From contig PXRO01000023.1 in NCBI GenBank assembly GCA_003021685.1, positions 46,815 to 101,368 of the forward strand: a DNA stretch of 54,554 nucleotides. Direction: 5' to 3'. Each line of letters opens with the position of its first letter. Positions within the stretch are counted from its first letter, which is position 1. Origin of the DNA: Halobacteriales archaeon QS_4_62_28. Lineage in GTDB: Archaea; Halobacteriota; Halobacteria; Halobacteriales; Haloarculaceae. The translations under genes and the position numbers were made by a program. A model generated the notes under the pieces. That model ran no database searches and was not told where the DNA came from. It worked only from the letters and a program-made list of their open reading frames with translations. This document shows, piece after piece, positions 51,237 through 54,554 of the stretch.

Positions 51237-51389
51237 ATGAGCGACAAATCCAAGGCCAAGAAAAAGCGTCTGGCGAAGCTCGACAAACAGAACAGCCGGA
51301 TTCCCGCGTGGGTCATGCTCAAGACCGACCGCAACGTCCAGCGAAACCACAAGCGCCGCAACTGGCGGCGGAACGACACTGACGAATAA
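51237..51389 (+). CDS. rpl39e: 50S ribosomal protein L39e
   Basis: The 50-residue basic protein starts [20 protein letters not shown] and ends WRRNDTDE, with the conserved [10 protein letters not shown] and [10 protein letters not shown] blocks. It stands out by its basic charge in this acidic proteome. Its stop overlaps the ATG of rpl31e (TAATG). Confidence 0.97.
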   Translation: MSDKSKAKKKRLAKLDKQNSRIPAWVMLKTDRNVQRNHKRRNWRRNDTDE

Positions 51390-51667
51390 TGAGTGCCAAC
51401 GATTTCGAAGAGCGGGTCGTCACCGTCCCGCTTCGTGACGCCGATGCCGAAGCGAACCACAAGAAGGCGGACAAGGCGATGTCGCTGATCCGAGCTCATC
51501 TGGCCACGCACTTCAGCGTCGACGAGGACGCCGTCCGACTCGACCCCTCGATCAACGAGACGATCTGGGAGCGGGGCCGTTCGAACCCGCCGAGCAAGAT
51601 CCGCGTTCGCGCCGCCCGCTTCGACGAAGCGGGCGAGAGCGTCGTGGAAGCCGAGACTGCAGAGTAA
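51389..51667 (+). CDS. rpl31e: 50S ribosomal protein L31e
   Basis: The 92-residue protein has the L31e core ERVVTVPLRDADAEANHKKA and LDPSINETIWERGRSNPPSK. It overlaps rpl39e by one base and precedes aif6 by 3 bases in the conserved archaeal order. Confidence 0.97.
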   Translation: MSANDFEERVVTVPLRDADAEANHKKADKAMSLIRAHLATHFSVDEDAVRLDPSINETIWERGRSNPPSKIRVRAARFDEAGESVVEAETAE

Positions 51668-51670
51668 ATC

Positions 51671-52336
51671 TTGCTCCGCGCGGCATTCGCGGGTTCGTCG
51701 TACGTCGGTGTCTTCGCACGGACGACGGACGACTGTCTGCTGGTTCGCCCCGACATCGAACAGTCGCTCCGGAACGATCTGGGCGCGGCACTCGACGTGC
51801 CCGTCGTCCCCACGACTGTCGGTGGCTCCGGGACCGTCGGCGCGCTCGCGACCGGGAACGAGAACGGCCTGCTCGTCTCCAGCCGCGTACGCGACCGAGA
51901 GATCGACCGGATCACCGACGCCGTGGACCGGCCGGTCCACGAGTTGCCCGGGCGGATCAACGCCGCTGGCAACGTCGTGCTGTGCAACGACAGCGGTGCG
52001 TACGTTCACGCCGATCTCTCGGACGAGGCCGTCCGGGCCATCGAGGATGCGCTAGCCGTTCCTGTCGAACGCGGAACGCTGGCAGACGTCGAAACCGTCG
52101 GGACCGCCGCTGTCGCGACGAACCGGGGCGTGCTCTGCCACCCGAAAGCGACCGATCCGGAACTCGACGCGCTCGAAGCACTCCTCGACGTGCCTGCCGA
52201 CATCGGGACGATCAACTACGGCGGCCCGCTGGTCGGTTCTGGCCTGCTGGCCAACACCCACGGCTACGTCGTCGGTTCGGACACCACCGGCCCGGAACTC
52301 GGTCGGATCGAAGACGCACTCGGCTACGTCGACTGA
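51671..52336 (+). CDS. eif6: Translation initiation factor aIF6
   Basis: The 221-residue factor binds the large ribosomal subunit and prevents subunit joining. It has the five-fold repeated alpha/beta modules, seen in [58 protein letters not shown] and [17 protein letters not shown]. Translation starts at TTG (51671), only 3 bases after the rpl31e stop, which suggests coupling. NMD3, its likely partner in subunit maturation, is encoded at 8226. Confidence 0.96.
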   Translation: MLRAAFAGSSYVGVFARTTDDCLLVRPDIEQSLRNDLGAALDVPVVPTTVGGSGTVGALATGNENGLLVSSRVRDREIDRITDAVDRPVHELPGRINAAGNVVLCNDSGAYVHADLSDEAVRAIEDALAVPVERGTLADVETVGTAAVATNRGVLCHPKATDPELDALEALLDVPADIGTINYGGPLVGSGLLANTHGYVVGSDTTGPELGRIEDALGYVD

Positions 52337-52428
52337 CCGGGCGTTCCGGCATACTCTCTCGATTTCGTTCTCGAAACCGACAGTCGTTTTTGCGTGCTGT
52401 CCAGCGCTCTCGACCGACTGTGAGCTAA

Positions 52429-52505
52429 TACTACCGGCTGTAAGTCCATGAACGATTTCGCTACCTGGGGTTGCGAATATCTTCACGAGGTTACAGCCGG
52501 CAGTA
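52429..52505. mobile_element. Family B palindromic element, copy 4 (77 bp)
   Basis: The ends are TACTACCGGCTGTAA and, on the other strand, TACTGCCGGCTGTAA (14/15). It is flanked by TAA at 52426-52428 and 52506-52508. It lies between aif6 and rpl18a, which are normally close together, and so splits a translation operon. Its right end and the target copy create the sequence AGTATAA. Confidence 0.82.
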
Positions 52506-52551
52506 TAACCGAAGGAGAAGATACTTCCCTGTCCCCCCCACATCCAGAGGC

Positions 52552-52725
52552 ATGAGTAAATTTACGGTCACGGGGGCATTCGAGTCTCGCGACGGCCAAC
52601 AGCCGTTCGAGAAGACTATCGAAGCACCGAACGAAACCGTCGCACGCGACCGGATCTACGCCGCTTTCGGCTCGGAGCACGGACTCACGCGTACACAAGT
52701 CGAAATCAGTGAGGTGGCACAATGA
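52552..52725 (+). CDS. rpl18a: 50S ribosomal protein L18Ae (LX)
   Basis: The 57-residue protein starts MSKFTVTGAFESRDGQQPFE and ends VEISEVAQ. It is the short archaeal LX form. The ATG at 52552 lies 44 bases after a TATAA box created at the end of the family B element. It overlaps the start of pfdA (ATGATG). Confidence 0.93.
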   Translation: MSKFTVTGAFESRDGQQPFEKTIEAPNETVARDRIYAAFGSEHGLTRTQVEISEVAQ

Positions 52726-53192
52726 TGGGCGGTGGCGGCGGTGGCGGTGGCGGCCAGATGCAGCAGATCCAGGAAGAGATCGAACAGATCCGTCAGGAAC
52801 AGGAAGTCGTCGAAGAGGAGATCGAATCCCTCCGCACGGAGCAGACCGAGATCGACGAGGCAATCGAGGCCATCGAAACCCTCGAGAGCGGAGCGACGGT
52901 GCAGGTCCCCCTCGGTGGGGACGCGTACCTCCGCGCTGAAGTGCAGGATATCGACGAAGTCATCGTCTCGCTCGGTGGCGGCTACGCCGCAGAGCGTGGC
53001 GAGGACGGTGCAATCGACAGTCTCGAAACGAAGCAAGACACCATCGACGACCGGATCGAGGACCTGCAGTCCGAGATCTCCGAGCTGGAAGCCGAAGCAG
53101 AACAGATGGAACAGCAGGCCCAGCAGATGCAACAGCAGCAGATGCAACAGATGATGCAACAGCAGCAGGAACAAGAGCAGGACAGCGAGTAA
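52722..53192 (+). CDS. pfdA: Prefoldin alpha subunit
   Basis: The 156-residue subunit of the hexameric chaperone that passes unfolded proteins to the thermosome has two coiled-coil helices (about 13-50 and 100-150) around a beta hairpin, VQVPLGGDAYLRAEVQDIDE, VIVSLGGGYAAE. A poly-Gly N-terminus and a Gln/Met-rich C-terminus are unusual but common in haloarchaeal forms. The start overlaps the rpl18a stop. Confidence 0.95.
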   Translation: MMGGGGGGGGGQMQQIQEEIEQIRQEQEVVEEEIESLRTEQTEIDEAIEAIETLESGATVQVPLGGDAYLRAEVQDIDEVIVSLGGGYAAERGEDGAIDSLETKQDTIDDRIEDLQSEISELEAEAEQMEQQAQQMQQQQMQQMMQQQQEQEQDSE

Positions 53193-53199
53193 GGAGCCG

Positions 53200-54336
53200 A
53201 TGTTCGACGGACTGAAAGACAAGCTCGGTTCGTTCACGTCCGATGTCGAAGAGGACGTCAACGAGGACGAACTTGATCAGGACGTGCCTGCCGATGCGGA
53301 CGATTCTGTGGAGCCTGTCGACGACACAGCGACCGCCAAACAGGCCGCCGACGGTAGTGCAACCGCCGACGCCGATGATGCGACCGCCGTCGAAGCGGAC
53401 ACAGCCGACAGTGATGACGCCAAGACCAGGGATACAGAGTCCGGCAGTGGCCGCGGGTTGAGCGAGAAAGCGAAAATTCTGGCGGCAGGCAAGTCGGTCA
53501 TCGACGAGGACGACCTGCAGGACCACCTCGACGACCTCGAACTGGCGCTACTGTCCAGTGACGTCGAGATGGGCGTCGCAGGCGAGATTCTCGACGGCGT
53601 CGAGCAGACCCTCGTTGGCGAGACGCGCCGTCGTCTCTCCAGCACGGGGAACATTGTCCGTGATGCACTTCGAGAGGCACTGTATGACGTGATTAGTGTC
53701 GGGCAGTTCGACTTCGAGCAACGGATCGCCGAGGCCGACAAGCCCGTCGTCATCATCTTCACGGGCGTCAATGGCGTCGGGAAGACGACGACCATCGCAA
53801 AACTCTCCCAGCGTCTCGAAAACCAGGGACGCTCGACGGTGCTTGCCAACGGCGACACCTACCGGGCTGGTGCAAACGAACAACTCCAGAAACACGCCGA
53901 CAACCTCGGCCAGACACTGATCTCCCACGAGCAGGGTTCGGACCCGGCAGCAGTGATCTACGACGCCGTCGAATACGCCAACGCGAACGACATGGACGTG
54001 GTGCTTGGCGATACGGCCGGCCGCCTCCACACCTCGGACGATCTGATGGCTCAACTCGAAAAGATCGACCGCGTGATCGACCCGGACATGACCATATTCG
54101 TCGATGAGGCCGTCGCCGGCCAGGACGCGGTCAATCGCGCCCGCGAATTCGACGAGGCCGCCGAGATCGACGGCGCAGTGCTGACGAAGGCAGACGCAGA
54201 CCCACAGGGCGGTGCGGCGATCTCGATTGCCCACGTCACCGGGAAACCGATTCTCTTCCTGGGGACGGGCCAGGAATACGACGACCTCGAAGGGTTCGAT
54301 CCAGAGGAAGTCACCGACCGACTGTTGACCGATTGA
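53200..54336 (+). CDS. ftsY: Signal recognition particle receptor FtsY
   Basis: This SRP GTPase docks ribosome-SRP complexes at the membrane. The 378-residue protein has a long acidic A domain (1-85), a four-helix N domain and a G domain with GVNGVGKTT (G1), NGDTYRAGANEQL, DTAGR (G3), LTKAD (G4) and GTGQEYDDLEGFDP. It closes the conserved rpl39e-rpl31e-aif6-rpl18a-pfdA-ftsY run. Confidence 0.97.
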   Translation: MFDGLKDKLGSFTSDVEEDVNEDELDQDVPADADDSVEPVDDTATAKQAADGSATADADDATAVEADTADSDDAKTRDTESGSGRGLSEKAKILAAGKSVIDEDDLQDHLDDLELALLSSDVEMGVAGEILDGVEQTLVGETRRRLSSTGNIVRDALREALYDVISVGQFDFEQRIAEADKPVVIIFTGVNGVGKTTTIAKLSQRLENQGRSTVLANGDTYRAGANEQLQKHADNLGQTLISHEQGSDPAAVIYDAVEYANANDMDVVLGDTAGRLHTSDDLMAQLEKIDRVIDPDMTIFVDEAVAGQDAVNRAREFDEAAEIDGAVLTKADADPQGGAAISIAHVTGKPILFLGTGQEYDDLEGFDPEEVTDRLLTD

Positions 54337-54554
54337 CGCCCACCAGACGAATCCCGCTTGCTTCCCGGGAAGCAGTGATATTTGCCACTGCTGGTGACAA
54401 ACCATCGTAGCGTTTGCAACCGATTGCTCGTTCGATCGCATGCGCGCTATCCGGTGAGTGACGACTTGCAAATGCTACTGTAACACCCGCTTTTCAGTTC
54501 TGTAATTGTGGCGTCGAAATCACCTGCTACGGCCCGGTGTACGGACTTCGAGTA
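54337..54554. other. Intergenic region after ftsY with inverted repeats
   Basis: Just after the ftsY stop are the palindrome GCTTCCCGGGAAGC (54360-54373) and a 7-bp stem AGCAGTG/CACTGCT (54371-54377/54386-54392), which may help termination. Further on, 13-base arms GTAGCGTTTGCAA (54407-54419) and TTGCAAATGCTAC (54466-54478) pair at 12 of 13 positions around a 46-base centre, a possible third palindromic element. No gene is seen up to the window end. Confidence 0.5.

Noticed and set aside
51047-51240. Small membrane peptide gene before rpl39e
   Set aside because: Its only ATG lies within the hydrophobic helix and its 3' part covers the rpl39e promoter; kept only as a note in the intergenic entry.
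53548-54471. 307-codon minus-strand frame opposite ftsY
   Set aside because: The plus strand encodes FtsY with all GTPase motifs; the minus frame is a shadow.

Overview
This window is chromosomal DNA from a halophilic archaeon (class Halobacteria, probably near the Haloarculaceae). The evidence is the very acidic, Asp/Glu-rich proteome, high GC with strong third-position GC bias, Tat-type lipoprotein signals, leaderless genes with TTTAWA-like boxes about 25-28 bases before the start codon, and archaeal genes such as RadA, a Kae1-Bud32 fusion, aIF6, L39e, LX, CDP-archaeol synthase and a Cld-ABM (PitA-type) protein. I see no tRNA, rRNA, CRISPR array or autonomous transposase gene.

Layout. 1-7.6 kb: small Cys protein, Tat lipoprotein, TrkA-type regulator, radA, an element-interrupted membrane gene behind pspAB, a VapBC-like toxin-antitoxin pair with a palindromic operator, htpX and tspO. 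7.6-8.2 kb: a hairpin-dense non-coding block. 8.2-13.9 kb: NMD3, a SHOCT protein, Taw2, an XPD-like Fe-S helicase and a 31-aa/152-aa overlapping pair. 13.9-18 kb: minus-strand run rps24e, rps27ae, kae1-bud32, DUF5808 gene, XTP/ITP pyrophosphatase and SDR. 18-25.8 kb: RsmC-like methyltransferase, zinc ribbon, aldo/keto reductase, taw1, a PH-like/coiled-coil protein, sufU/iscU, carS and a halocyanin-like gene without a start codon. 25.9-31.2 kb: a phosphotransferase, the hemC/SUMT/hemD operon and a DHH/RecJ-like protein. 31.2-35.9 kb: glycosyltransferase, unknown proteins and a small RFC subunit. 36-42 kb: PitA-like Cld-ABM protein with an internal duplication, proline dehydrogenase, DUF502, ilvE and ribK with a decayed ribB next to it. 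42-50 kb: a P1B metal ATPase, lipoprotein, metalloprotease, sufS, membrane proteins, DUF424, TPR and ThpR. 51-54.3 kb: the conserved archaeal run rpl39e, rpl31e, aif6, rpl18a (LX), pfdA, ftsY.

The most distinctive signal is two families of small, nearly fully palindromic, non-coding elements of MITE type. Family A (79 bp, ends TACCGGTGGACGTAA, 2-bp target duplication) sits inside two genes. In silico removal of 81 bp restores a single 156-codon frame in one gene and a plausible native C-terminus in the other. Family B (70-79 bp, ends close to TACTGCCGGCTGTAA, 3-bp duplications of the form TNA) has four copies, one nested in a family A copy and one in the leader of rpl18a. The two families share 12 of 15 terminal bases, so they probably use related transposases.

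Functional themes are tRNA position-37 modification (Taw1, Taw2, Kae1-Bud32), Fe-S cluster assembly (SufU and SufS at separate loci), tetrapyrrole synthesis, membrane stress (PspAB/HtpX) and ribosome biogenesis (NMD3, aIF6, ribosomal proteins). I found no clear new defence or biosynthetic system; the novelty lies mainly in the mobile-element families, gene decay and structured non-coding regions.
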